Assembly: GCA_023846275.1 (NCBI GenBank)
Contig: CM043871.1
Coordinates: forward strand, 28,178,569-28,242,568
Direction of reading: 5' to 3'
DNA from: Vanilla planifolia
Taxonomy: Eukaryota; Streptophyta; Magnoliopsida; Asparagales; Orchidaceae
Length of the DNA stretch: 64,000 nucleotides
Below the pieces are notes generated by a model. The model was not told the DNA's origin. It saw nothing but the letters and a program-made list of their open reading frames with translations, and ran no database searches. Shown here one piece after another: positions 24,414 to 64,000 of the stretch (position 1 is its first letter; each line of letters opens with the position of its first letter). Both the position numbers and the translations under genes were made by a program.

Positions 24414-26169
24414 CTAGACCCGTATCTGCTGTACTGAATGGTTTTGCTATGAACTTCGTTATGATCTTGCCTTCGATCCATAGTTACTTCTTATAGTATT
24501 ATTGAGCTACCTATTGTAGAATTATTATTATTGGTCGGTTGAGGTTTATGTCTTTGATATATTATCTTTAAGTCTAATATTTTATATTTGTTGGCATTAG
24601 ACTTCTGTATCTGTAAAGCACTTTTGACTATTCAGGTTTAAGTTAAATCAAAATGAAATTTTCAAGATCAAAACATAGTATTTTAAATAAAATTATTCTT
24701 TTAAATTTGGAACAACCATACAAATGTAAAATATTTGTTGAAATCAATGAACATTAAGTCATGTAAACAGTGACACGTGACTGCCCATCAACATGTGCAA
24801 CTAGCACTTTTATTTTTTGTGATAAATTAAAAAATATGGAAGAATTAAATGATGCCTATCTTTTTGAACGTTGTGTTTAATTCTTTTGTATTCCGCTTGC
24901 AATCTTGATGACAAAAAAATATTGTATCAAATAAAGGATAGAAATTTTATTATAAAAAGTTTATCAACATGTGAAAAAGTCATGTTGATGAAAATATTTT
25001 TGTATATTTCAAGATTATTTTAATATTATTTTGAAAGAAAAATTAATAGATAATAAAATAAATTATAAAAAAGAAAAAAAAATGAAGAGAGTCTTCAATA
25101 ACATAAGAAGTAATATAAAAAAACACAATAAATACAAATCATTTTATTATATTATATAAAAAAAATCTAATTAATATGCAAATTAACAATTATCCCTTGC
25201 ATAAAAGAATCACATGAAGAATGATATAGATTAATGTAGTTATTTACAATAAATGATATAATTATTCTATGATTATTAATTTTTTTCTTATCATTTTCAA
25301 TATGTTATAAGTTGAAATGTATGATAAAAACAAATAAGATATTATTACCTACAAACTATTGTAATATTTTAATATAATTATTTTTAGTATTTAAATTGAG
25401 GACTTAGAAAAATACATGCATATCACACAACATAGATCATAACTTATATTGATAAATTCTATGATTTGATACAACCTTTGTAAAAAAAATATAATAATTT
25501 CAAAGACATGTAATGTTAAAAATGTATGATTCAAATTACATATAATTTTTATTTCTAAAATTTATTTGCAATCTAAAAGATTATCATGATTTCTCTAATG
25601 ATAACGAGCATGTATAATCTTATTTGCTATATTAATCATCCACAAAATAAGTAAAATATTTGATTTTTTTCAAATATCAAATAATGCTTAGATAATCAAG
25701 ACAAGAAGTTAAATTTTGGATGAGTGATTTCAAGATAAAAAAACTTAAAATTAAAACTTTATTTATTTTTTAAAGAGAAATTATTTTTCTTTTCTAGTAA
25801 AAAAATATTAAAATTTATCAAATAATTTTCATAAATTTTTAAATAGAATATTATTTTGTTTAGCCATGTACAAACATTAAACATTTTTTTATAATTTTTT
25901 TAATTTGTTTACATAAATTTTAATTTATCAGAAATTATTGAAATGTTGACATAATAAAAAAAAAAAATCTTCAAATTTGAAGTCATTAATGGGAATATAA
26001 AATGAAGGTTTTGGAGTTGTCCCATGAAATCCTCACATAATATCGTTCTTCGATGGATAAAATGCCATTCTCTTTTCTTCCACGCGTCTAACGACTGACC
26101 TCCCCTTGAGCCTTTAAACCCGCATCACCCTCTCCCAAGGAATTCATCAATCTCCTGCACAACTGGCTC
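24414..26169. other. AT-rich intergenic region, nothing recognised
   Basis: Very AT-rich, low-complexity DNA with many A/T runs between the amine oxidase stop and the STN8 start. I found no exon, LTR or RNA gene. The last 130 bp are less AT-rich and are likely the STN8 promoter and leader. Confidence 0.4.
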
Positions 26170-29100
26170 ATGGTTTCCATCGTCCTTCAAACCCCAGCCA
26201 CTCTCAAAAGATCGCTCTTAATCCCATGGCTTTCGTCTCCTTCATCCACCTCTTTCGCCGTCCACACTCCATCCAAGAGAATCCAATACAAATGCAATGC
26301 TCTCTTCAGCGAAATCCCCGAGGATTTCCTTAACAACGCTATCCATGTCGACGAATCCAATCCCTTATTTCCTTTGTTGCAATATGGGCTCTCCCACTTC
26401 CAAGAGGTCATTGCCGGTTTGCCTGAGAATGGGCGTTGGGAGATCCTCACTTCTTTCGGACTTGTCTGGGTTTACTTGACGGTTAGGCCGGGAGTTCTAA
26501 TGGGCGCCATCGATGCGTACCTTCTGGCGCCGTTGCAGCTGGGTTTGGACAGTTTGATGGGGAAGAGGAACTTAAAGATGAGCGATTTCGTCGTGGGGGA
26601 GAGATTGGGGGAGGGCTCGTTTGGAGTGGTCTATTCCGGTGCCATCGTGCCCAAGAATTCAGTTTTCGAGGAAAGGGTGGGGAAAGCAAAGAGGCGGGTG
26701 GAGAATGATTCCAGGTTCAAGGAAAGGGTTATATTGAAGAAGGCAAGCTCAAAATATCTGTTGAGTTGTGGCATTTCTCCTTTGAAAGCATATCATTTTT
26801 TGTTCTTCTAGTTAAAACATTGTTTGGAGGTAATGGGTTTTAGCTCGTTAGCCGTGATACCTTGCATATTCATAGGAATCGTAACATCAGCTGTAGCAAT
26901 GGACGACAAGATATATCCATCTAAGAGTTCAGTTAAAGGCATTACCTACTGTTCTGGTACAAAATACCTTTTATAGAAGGGAGTGCTTGTGCTGGTAGCC
27001 GAAATCAAAAGATATTTTTTGTTTCAGGTGAAGGTGGGAACTAAAGGAGCAGAAGAATTAGGTAACTATGAGGAATGGTTTAACTATAGGGTCTCCAGAG
27101 CAGCCCCTGAATCATGTGCCGAGTTCCTGGGTAGTTTTGTCGCTGACAAGACTCGCCTAGAGTTCACAAAAGGTGGCAAATGGCTTGTATGGAAGTTTGA
27201 GGTATGAAGGCAAGGATACTTTTGCATGATTTACCTAATAAGACAAACCTTTATGATTCCAACAATGTTTCCATAAATTGTACAAGGAAATCACCAATAA
27301 TCAATGGATTGAATTGTACCATGATAGGCATGCAATAATCCTTCTATGAACTCTTATGATATTCAAAACCTTCTATCTATTCCTTTTGTGAAAGAGGCAA
27401 CAACAATCCTCTTAATTGTAGCATTATTTGTATTTAGTATTGTACACTTGTTAACTATATAAATATGCACACAAAGAATAATGAATAGATAATCATAGAT
27501 TATTTCACATTCATCTCTTTAGCTTGGTATTAGAGCCAAAAAGCTTCAACAAGCATATTTTCAACTCTAAGAAATATATTGTCTCATATATCTTTACTTG
27601 GTATTAACACGAAACCATTCTCACTATATCCACCATCCACCTTTCTTTCTATCTCATTTAACCATTCTACACTTTTAGTAAATGTCTCCTTCCTTGGAGA
27701 CATCAAATGCACCCACCAGCTCCTCACTCTTTGAATTCACTCTTCATCAATATCACTTAAAAGCTTTAGCATGCACTACAAAGATAATATCTTTAAATTA
27801 AAACATATCTTTGATTATCTTGTTATTAATGATGTTATTGCACCTCTATACTTTTTTAATGCCAAAAATACTCTCAATGATGCTGTCCTCTTTCAAAACC
27901 ATAGTTGGGATTTCATGCTTCTCATTAGTTGACGCAATATTATTATGTACAAATTGATTTTTAGGATCAATGCAAGCTAAATTTTTTAATGCATTGTTAC
28001 AAAGCATGTATTGTCATCAAAGGTTTCATTAGATGTCTTGGATTGACTTTCTCTCAACATTTAGTTCTGTGATGAAGCTGACTCTCAACATTTAGTTCTG
28101 TGATGAAGCCGACGATGGTCAGAATTATTCTCACTTGCTATTCAATACAATCAATTCTTAACTAATTCAATGTTAACGATGCTTTTTCTCCATGGCTAGC
28201 TTGAGGAAGATGTTTTCGTGCATCAACCTCCTAGTTTTGTTCATCCACAATATCTTATCATATCAAAATTGAGAAAAATGATTTATGGTCTTCAACAAGT
28301 CTCTCAAGCTTAGTATAAAGAGTTTAAGATGTTTTTGGTGACTTATGAATTTGCTAATTCGTAGCCTGATACCTCATTGTTTATGTGAAAGAGATAATCA
28401 ATGCATCTGATGTTTCACAAGAAAAAACCCTATAGGGATCAGCTTGCCTTGGTGAAGTGGTAGAGAGGTTTAAGCCCATCTTTAAAGCTATCTTAATGTT
28501 GCTTACTTATGGGCTGCTTTTTGTCAGGGTGATAGAAATCTAGCAGATTACATGAACAATCGCAATTTCCCTTTCAACTTGGAGTCGATCATGTTTGGGC
28601 GCATCCTTGAAGGAATTGAAGCAATCAAAAGAAGTGCGCTGATAATTAAAAAGATAATGCGGCAGATCATCACTTCTCTCAAAAGGATTCACGACACAGG
28701 AATTGTACATCGTGATATCAAGCCAGCCAATTTAGTGGTTACTGGAAAGGGGCAGATCAAGCTCATAGATTTTGGTGCGGCAACCGACCTTCGCATTGGA
28801 AAGAACTACATACCTGATACCGGTTTACTTGATCCAGACTATTGTCCACCTGAACTATTCGTGCTCCCGCAAGAGACACCAAATCCTCCTGCTGAACCTA
28901 TCGCCGCCACCCTATCTCCAGTTCTGTGGCTGGTTGGTACTTTTTGTTTCCTTGCACAAACTCTTAACTGATTTGACATTTCAGGAATGAAAAAATGTGC
29001 ATTGCGTTTCTCAAATATGTTTTTCTTCTTGTATTTCTGCAGCTCAATTGTCCTGACCTTTTTGATATGTACTCTGCGGGCATAATACTAATGCAAATGG

Positions 29101-29390
29101 CAGTCCCTAGCTTGAGGTCTACAGCTGCTCTGAAGAACTTCAATTCTGAGTTGAAGGCAGTTGGCTATAACTTGAGTACATGGAGGGAAGTCACTCGTTT
29201 GCAGCCAGACTTGCGCATCCTAGATCTTGATTCGGGTCGAGGCTGGGACTTGGCAACCAAGCTAATTTCAGAAAGAGGTTTTCTCAGAAGAGGTCGATTA
29301 TCCGCAGCTGCTGCACTAAGACATCCATATTTCTTGTTGGGTGGAGATCAGGCGGCTGCCGTGCTGTCCAAATTGAGCTTGTACAAGTAA
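26170..29390 (+). CDS. STN8: STN8-type thylakoid serine/threonine protein kinase
   Basis: Four phase-0 exons: 26170-26742, 27028-27201, 28528-28932 and 29043-29390, giving 499 residues. A Ser/Thr-rich transit-like N-terminus is followed by a hydrophobic segment around 91-112 ([15 protein letters not shown]). The kinase domain has the glycine loop GEGSFGVVY (147-155), a Lys in VILKK, HRD 310-312 (HRDIKPANL), DFG 330-332 (DFGAATD) and CPPEL. The STN8-like insertions NYEEWFNYR and FVADKT and the C-terminus [23 protein letters not shown] are highly characteristic. STN8 phosphorylates photosystem II core proteins such as D1, D2 and CP43 at the thylakoid membrane and takes part in photosystem II repair. 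Intron 1 has an unusual GC donor (AAG|GCAAGC), and the protein alignment across it is seamless. Intron 2 contains a copia relic. Its 3' end faces the 3' end of the E2 gene. Confidence 0.95.
27280..28420 (+). mobile_element. Deleted Ty1/copia relic in STN8 intron 2
   Basis: A copia-like primer-binding site TGGTATTAGAGCC lies at 27525-27537 after an LTR-like tail. It is followed by a Gag-like segment beginning [19 protein letters not shown] (27682 on). After deletion, an RT piece follows at about 28199-28390 ([37 protein letters not shown]-like). A 31-bp unit is tandemly duplicated at 28051-28081 and 28082-28112. No 3' LTR was recognised. The element is on the same strand as STN8. Confidence 0.7.
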
Positions 29391-30356
29391 ACACGGTGCT
29401 TCAATTTCTGGTATGTGCCCAGTTTTATCTATTAGAGCTTCGTTAGCATGGCACAATTTTGTTACTCTATAATGTAATAAGAACATATCTGTAGTTCATC
29501 TCTGTTGCATCATGTATAGTCTCTGGTATGTTGCACTCTTTATATGTGTTTCTAGAAACATGCTCCTTTGAATTCATTTCTTATTTGATGATCTACGAAT
29601 TAAGGCTTCAACATTGTCTTGCTGTTATTGCTATGATATAGTTCTTTCAGATAATGCATTTTGTTAACTGAGACTAATTTTACACGAGTTGTATGAACTG
29701 TGCTTGTGATTAAAGACAGATGATGTGTATGTGCCATCATGGGTTTTTTTTTCCCTTTGGTATGCTTTAACAAACAAAACATAACAAGCCAAGATTTTAC
29801 AAAACAATAGTGAAGAAAATCTTTGCCACACCGAGACCTAATCATCTTCTGCATCAAAGTATTATGTTTAAAACTGCTTCGTTTATTATGCAGCTTTAGC
29901 TTTCTATTAAGATTGGCCTAGGAAAGAAGGACGTACAAAAAGAATAACCTTTTTCTAAGAAATCACACTTTCCATGTTAGACTGTTATGATAAAGAGTTA
30001 TAAAGAGAAAATCTCCAATATTGTATTAAAAAAATAAAAAAAATTACAAATTTTGGTGTAATACTGAGACAGCCTACGCTTAACACCAGCAGAGTAGAAC
30101 TAAGGAAACATAAACACGAGAGAACTCAAACCAACCAACTGTTCATCTCCATGCTTTAATACATGCAAAGGCAACAAAAACAATAAGAAAGTTCTTCCCA
30201 TTCATTACAGGAAATATATCAATTAACAGCTTATTTATGATTTGATTGAACAGAAAACCTTACTTTACTTGAAGAAAGCAGAAAACTTGTCCTTTAAAAT
30301 AAGTAAAATATTATGAAGAGGTACCCAAATTAAATAGTATTAACAGATGGGTAGCT
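29391..30356. other. Convergent 3' region between STN8 and the E2 gene
   Basis: AT-rich sequence of 966 bp between two convergent stop codons. It should hold the 3' UTRs and polyadenylation sites of both genes. No coding sequence was recognised. Confidence 0.5.
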
Positions 30357-58005
<27,649 letters not shown>

Positions 58006-58416
58006 TATAAACTACTATAGCACCTGTAAAAAGAACGAAATTTCAGAATTTTCAACTCAAATTAAAGCCTTCAAATTTTCATACACAGAACTCCAAGGCT
58101 ATGTGCAGATCCCAGAAAGATGAAAGATATGGGTGACCAAAACCGATCGACCCTAAAAAAAAAGAGAACTGGTGACCTAGCTTCGATATCAGCTTGAAAA
58201 ATTAATGAAAATAAGATCAAACTAATCGCCATGAGCACATTAATCCATTGAGGAGAAAATTACCTACCCCGGGACAGCTAATTACGGATAAATCACTACC
58301 CAACAAGATGGGCTGCGAAGATATATACTTGCGCCACTAATCAAAACCCACCTGCTGCGCCAAGGCAATGTCGATTAAGTCTTTTCGCGAGAAACACCTC
58401 TCGACGGTCTTATATA
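58006..58416 (-). promoter_or_regulatory. E2 promoter, TATA box and probable 5'-UTR intron
   Basis: On the minus strand TATATAAG lies at 58416-58409, which would start transcription near 58380. A good donor, GCAGCAG|GTGGGT, ends a leader exon at 58352. An acceptor, TTTTTACAG|GTGCTA, lies 18 bp before the ATG (exon resumes at 58023). That predicts a 328-bp leader intron, a feature many plant ubiquitin-pathway genes share. cDNA would be needed for certainty. Confidence 0.55.
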
Positions 58417-59075
58417 GACTGAGAGTTGGATCTTGACCGCAATTTTAGGTAACATAGATTTCGTTAAAAAGGATTAGGGATCGTTTATACTATAATTTCA
58501 AAATCGCCCCTCTTATTTCCTAACCTTTTTTATGTCATGACAGAAACACCACATAAAAAACCATATTTAAAATTTTATGAAATTATTTTTTTTCAAAATA
58601 AAAATTTTTTTATGAGATTATTTTTTTTGAACGACTTGGCTAATTAGATGTTTCTCATAAATGTTATTACTTTACGTGTGTGTCCTAATTTCCCTCAATT
58701 TAAATCAAAACCAACTAAAAAAGTAAAAAAAAAATACAATATAACAATATAACTTCTCAATATATTTTTTAGTTTTTAATCGGTTTAATTACTCCTTAAA
58801 AAGCCAATTAATTATGAAGGCCACACTAAAGTTTTCTAATCGATCAAACAAAGATTTCATGTGAATCAAAAATCATTGAAACTATTCAATACATTCTGAA
58901 ATTTTTTTTTAGCTTCAAATAAAAAAAAATGGTAAACAAGTTTCAAAAAAAGCATTTAAATTCTATTTTAGCCATCGAGCACCGAAAATTTAATCACAAA
59001 TCTGGACAAAAGAATCAGCAAATGAAAAGAAAAACAACCGGTTTTCAATCCAAACTTCATCCTGACGTTTGCACG
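58417..59075. other. AT-rich spacer between the E2 promoter and the receptor kinase relic
   Basis: Mostly A/T runs. It would include distal E2 promoter sequence and the 3' UTR of the receptor-kinase relic. No coding features. Confidence 0.4.
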
Positions 59076-61430
59076 CTAGCCCTTGGACGTGTCTTCTGAT
59101 GACGGCCAGTAGTCTGAGCCCGATGGTCTAACTTCCTGAATCATTTGAATCACCTGTTCTATATTGGGTCGTTGGTCCGGAACTCCTGCAACGCAGTCCA
59201 TGGCGATCTGAAGCATTCGAATTAACTCTTCAACGTTACGATACCTTATCAGCTCGACGTCAAACACCTCAGCTGTCCATTCTTCTCTCAATACAGACTG
59301 GACCCATCTTGGCAAATCGACAACGCCGCCATATGCAGGGGATTGACGTGGAGCTATGCCGGTCAACATCTCAAGAAGCAGAACTCCGAAGCTGTAAATA
59401 TCCGATTTCTGAGTGAACTTTCGCGATTGAATGGTCTCCGGCGCACGGTGGCCCTCTGCAACACAAGGGGAAGCTGGCGCGCGCATGATAGCGGCCAAAC
59501 CGACGTCTGTGATGCATGCATCATGTTCTCGGCTGAGGAGGATATTAGATGACTTGATATTGCCATGGACAAGCTTTCCGCCCTTTCCACGGTGGATATG
59601 TGCCAAGCCGTGAGCCACTGCAAGTGCAATTCTCAACCTTGATGTCCAGTCCAGTCTTGCCCTCTCAGTTGCTTCATCTCCTGTTCATCAAATGGAACAT
59701 GGTGATAAGACTAGAATACTGGAATCCTTGTAAATTAACTGTTCATCATGTCGCCCTGATTTCAAACATCCATAACAATAAGGGTGTCAACATTAAACTA
59801 AGCACGTCAACATATTGCACGGATTTGGAAGCCTACAAAACAGCCAAGCTAGCTTTCTTGGTTTAGTTTGAATGGTAATAGGACCATGGAATTCTAAGGA
59901 AATGGCTTTAGTATGAAAATTTTAAAGTCTAGATGCTTCAAACGCAATCATACTTGTCTAAAAAATCCCATCCATTTATGTAAGAGTCTAGTACTCTCGA
60001 GTATCACCTTCTCAGAGATGTAAGCTACACATACCAAAAACTATATCAAGCATCAAGGACACACACAATGTTTATGACATAGGAGTCGATTGCTTCTGAA
60101 ATTTCCTAAGATGTAGAATACAACCAAGGTCTTTAATTTCTAATTTCTAATCTCTAACTCACGTGAAGGAAAAAATTTGGATGCATAAGTAATTTGATAG
60201 AGACCATATCTACCATGAAACAAACAGTTGAGATGTTAAAATAACAGCACCTTGGTTGGTTAGGTGTTAAATCTATCAACATGTAGAGCATTTTGGAGAA
60301 ACATACCGTGTAAGATGTTTGACAAAATGCCGGTGGATACATAACCATATACCATAAGCTTTTCATCCTCAGAGTAGTAATATGCAAGGAGAGGAGCAAT
60401 GTTTGGGTGCTTCCCAAGCTTTCCTATTATCTCCATTTTTTGTTTAAACTCTTTCTTTCCAATCCCCACTGGTTTCAATCTTTTAACCACCACTGTAGTT
60501 CCATCCTCAAGAGCAACCTTGAATGTCGCTCCATTGGGACCCATGCCAAGAGCTTCAGCGGATGCACTCAGGAGATCTTCCAGCCCGAACTTATAAGAAC
60601 ATCCCTCCAGGAAGACCAATTTTTTATTTGTAGATGCTTGAGTTCCACTGCTGTAGTCATCTTTGGGATTTTCATTCCTTGCAATCTCAAAACTATTCAC
60701 CTCAGTTCTATTAGCTTTTCTGCCTTTTGTTCTCAAACTATACAACAAAATTATTATCACAAACAGCAGCAGGGCCGAAACTCCAGCAGCAATTGCAATT
60801 ATAACCTTCAAACTGAACCTTTTCCCAAAGCTTGTCATGTTTTCTGGAGGAATTGCTGATGTTGATGATGACGATGAAGGTGGGAGGAGGAATCCCAGAG
60901 CACTGCTCAAGAGGATCACATAGCATAGAGTTTTTCAGGAAGTACTCCTTGTTATAGCTCAATAAATGTTTTAGTTTTGGTAGCTTGAGTTCAGGAATGG
61001 AACCTGAGAGCAAGTTGTCTGCGTCAATTTCCTAATCGCTCTGGCTTATTTCTCTTATAAAAGAGTTATGGGAGAGGCCAAAATAAGCAAAGCCCAATGC
61101 TAGCGAACTGGTATCGGATAAATTATTGAGACGACAGAAGTGAGAGTTCAGAGATCAAAACGACGGAATATCGGAGGGAGCAATTAAAGAAAGACGATTG
61201 TAGCTGTTGGCTTAGAATCTGAAGGGCGCTATTCTTTCCTAGTTTGCTTGCAGGAATTGAACCAAGGAGACCAACCCCTGCAAGCCTTAGTGCAACAACA
61301 CGACTTCTTTCACGTCTTCATCCAACTCTGAGTTTCCTAAAAATGGGGGTGGTTGCAGCGAAAGCAAAGAGAGTTTGTTTGTCAGTTATCAAATCTGCCA
61401 TTACCTAAGCCATGACAAATTGAAGCAAAG
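59076..61430 (-). pseudogene. LRR class III receptor-like kinase, probable pseudogene
   Basis: Minus strand. An N-terminal relic near 61420-61340 reads ADLITDKQTLFAFAATTPIF, followed by SRVVALRLAGVGLLGSIPAS (about 61300-61250). The rest of the leucine-rich repeats are shortened and contain stops, ending in LLSGSIPELKLPKLKHL (about 61010-60960). An apparent one-base insertion in a C-rich run near 60885 shifts frame between LEQCSGIP and the Ser-rich PPSSSSST linker. Downstream is open: a TM segment ([20 protein letters not shown]), a kinase N-lobe with VVVKRLK, an exon end at 60307, an intron 60306-59681, and exon 59680-59076 with HGNIKSSNILL and DVGLAA in place of HRD and DFG. Those substitutions are normal for the atypical kinases of this family (for example At5g58300). 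The kinase half looks conserved but the receptor half is broken. Confidence 0.78.
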
Positions 61431-64000
61431 AAGTTGAACCTGTGAGCTTGTGGTAACGCATGAACACCTACAAAGAATCGTGATTAAGAAATGGTTCAGA
61501 TTTCCACACCAGCTACAACAGCTTCCTGTCCTGTTGCAGTAATAAAAATAAAGCATTAGTGAATTCTTTGAGCATTAGAAAAGATGGAAACAAACTTAGA
61601 GATTTATGAAACTTGAGAAAGAATATTGTTAATTCAGAATTTGATGGGGTCGTCCAACCCGGGGCATGGCATCAAATCAGAAAACATGATCATTCCTCTC
61701 GTATATAAGCCCTCGGGAATCAAGAAAATGATGCAAAGTCGTTCTAAAACTTTAAACAAAATGGCGAAGTCATTCTATGGCTTAGAGTCATCCAACTAAT
61801 TCAGATTGCTCTCCAACACCAGGACAACGAATTGGTCTAGAAACAAAAACTTTGATGATTATTGCCTCCCACTTTACTAGGGATAACAGTTCACCCTAAC
61901 AGCCATCGTAATATCCTAGAGACTTGGATTTTTCTTAGAGTAACATCTTGGCAGTTTTATCCAGGCACAATTATAAGTTTACGCAAACTCAACTATTCAA
62001 AATCTAAGTTCATGAGAAAACACAATTACTTGCATATATACATCACAACTTATTATTAAATATCCAATATGAGACAAAAATAAAAATATTCATGTGGATC
62101 CCGACACAAAGATGATAAAACCCACAAACAATAAATAAGAACAATCATTGAGTAATTGTTGTGAAATACATACAAGGAGTTTAAGCAACTTGGTATGAAG
62201 TTCTAGTGCATGTCTCAACCTTGCTTCCACAATATTATGGGGCAACAAAGCCTCCACAAGATAGGCAACTTAAATTCATAGTAGTTCACTAAGTTTTTGA
62301 CCTTTAAGGAAAATTAAAAAAAAAAGCTTCACCACATCATGTAAAAAAGGCAAGTAATTCAAACCAAAAGATGAAAAACTATTTATGCTAACCAAAAAAA
62401 CCTTAGTATTCACCCTTGATTTGACAAAAAGTTAAAAACGATGACGTAGATTAGGCACTACGATGAGAAAGGCTAAATAGTTTAGAGTTCTATGTTCAAG
62501 TGAGATAACAAGATTGAAAAAAAAAATGTTGTAAGATAGATGTCTAATGTATCATGATTGAGTGAAAACATAATTTCAACAATTAAAAATGGCAGATGAA
62601 AAAGAAGCAAATTTTATAAAACTTATAAAAGATGCAACAACGTTTAAACGAATGTTGTCAGTCATCAATTATTTGGGGTCCATTAAAAACAAATAAAAAT
62701 GATTGATGACTCAGTTCAATCAACAACAAAATTTGTGCTAACTTCAATTTTATGCCTTCAAAAATTTCATTCATCCCAAAAACCACAAGGTTTTACTACT
62801 AAACATGAATACAAGTTGACAGAACTCATATTAGATGTAGAAAAAAATGTATTATACAATGGGCTCAAAATATCTAGAAAATTATTGTATGTGTAAGAAG
62901 ATATTACTAAAGTTTTACAAACATTTGTGATGAGAAATAACTTCAATCCAAAAACTTGCCTACCATAAGTCTCAATTAAAAAAATTTAGAAAACATTTGC
63001 ATAATCCAAGTATGGTTTGGGCCGTTGAATTCATTTGAAAAATCTATCCACATTAAATCCAATCACCCTCAAGCAAATCATGTTAAACCATTAAGTGTAG
63101 ACACAACAAGAGTCAACTCTACAATCTGAGACCATAATGAGAGTCACCTACTCCCACTAGTAAACTTTTACACAACCATTAGACTCAATTGAGAATTCAT
63201 GCAAGATAAAGCTAATTCCCCTTCAATGAATCGTGTTAATCAAAGTGCATGCACACCAAGAACCAACTCAACCACTTGAGACTATAATGAAAGTCACCTA
63301 TATATGTTCAACTTTTGTTTAACAATCATAAAATTGACCCATTGAAGCACAATTTATATGAAACATTGGTTACCAGCTAAATCATTAATTTTGATATCAC
63401 TTGTCAAAGGAGAAATATCTTGAGCATCTAAGTTTGGCCCAATATACAAATGAATAGATATCCAACAACTCAAATGCCTAAACAAGTGAGTAAAGGTCAT
63501 CACTTATATATTAATACTACAACTTATTGAATCAAATATAAAATAATTCTTTACGTGTACATAATAAATGTTCTATCTTTAAAAGCCAGTTCACTTTATG
63601 AGAGAAGATATTTGACTTTTATTTTTAGAAGAGATTCATATCATATCTCCCCCAACCTCTACAATCTCTCTATTAGAGCTACATTAATTGGCAATCAATT
63701 GACTTAAGCATTGTAAGGTCTTCCACAAGCAACCATTCCACAAGACTTCACCCCTAAAAGGTCATCAATTATGACACTCAAAACTTTAATGATGCCATCA
63801 ACATGCGACAAAGATTAAATGTATATACTTTTACTAATGTTAAAATAAATTAAATATCATTGTTTTGTGTTCTAATGCATATGATAAAATTTTAAAATGT
63901 AATCCTAAATGTTTGAAGTTAATGAGCATGTCATTTTATAAGTACAAAGAAAACACTTATTTTTCAATGATTCACATACCATTACAGAGTGCACAATGTG
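61431..64000. other. AT-rich intergenic region, nothing firmly recognised
   Basis: No supported gene. A phrase is loosely repeated near 63110-63160 and 63270-63300 (GAGACYATAATGARAGTCACCTA-like). A minus-strand sequence near 63405-63385 faintly resembles a retrotransposon primer-binding site. Neither is enough for a call. Confidence 0.35.

Noticed and set aside
28440-28490. tRNA or SINE-like A-box (TTGGTGAAGTGGTAGAG) with a weak B-box
   Set aside because: There is no complete tRNA fold, poly(A) or target-site duplication; the spacing is too short to support a SINE.
63360-63680. Possible LTR with a primer-binding-site-like sequence on the minus strand
   Set aside because: The match to TGGTATCA is weak, and no second LTR or internal coding region is visible.

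Overview
This is a plant nuclear genomic window. The genes are typical of land plants: a chloroplast STN8-type kinase, a type-A cytokinin response regulator, a secreted copper amine oxidase and a plant-type UBC8/UBC10-class E2. They are intron-rich, embedded in AT-rich DNA and surrounded by decayed LINE and Ty1/copia retrotransposons. The amine oxidase has a strikingly GC-rich coding sequence, and the introns are very large and full of transposons. That would suit a monocot or another TE-rich angiosperm, but I cannot fix the species from the sequence.

Layout. 1-6540: antisense LINE of an L1-like, RNase H-bearing family (LINE-A, 3' end outside the window). 7996-10442: last three exons of an EMAP-II/ARC1-like tRNA-binding OB-fold protein, with a deleted copia relic in one intron. 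11404-12783: complete five-exon type-A response regulator. 12921-21760: rearranged block with two direct copies of an antisense amine-oxidase exon fragment plus AT-rich flank, separated by an LTR-less copia fragment (14885-18172) fused to a 5'-truncated LINE (LINE-B, 18172-20777). 22147-24413: complete four-exon copper amine oxidase. 26170-29390: complete four-exon STN8, with one GC-AG intron and a copia relic in another intron.

30357-58416: a single ubiquitin-conjugating enzyme gene on the minus strand. Its 148 codons lie in four exons spread over 27.6 kb. The introns hold a near-full-length antisense LINE with a 12-bp target-site duplication (LINE-C, 33593-40470), several copia relics, a second LINE type (LINE-D), a 1.1-kb tandem duplication and unidentified repeat debris. 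A TATA box and a probable 5'-UTR intron can be placed. 59076-61430: a class III LRR receptor-like kinase with a damaged ectodomain and a frameshift, probably a pseudogene. From 61430 to the end I see only AT-rich non-coding sequence.

The host genes do not form a pathway or operon; they are ordinary single eukaryotic genes. LINE-A, LINE-B and LINE-C belong to one family, recognised by shared motifs. I found no CRISPR array, biosynthetic cluster or convincing new system. The most unusual items are the transposon-inflated E2 gene, the duplicated antisense amine-oxidase fragments next to the intact gene, the GC-AG intron in STN8, and the LINE/copia chimeric block.
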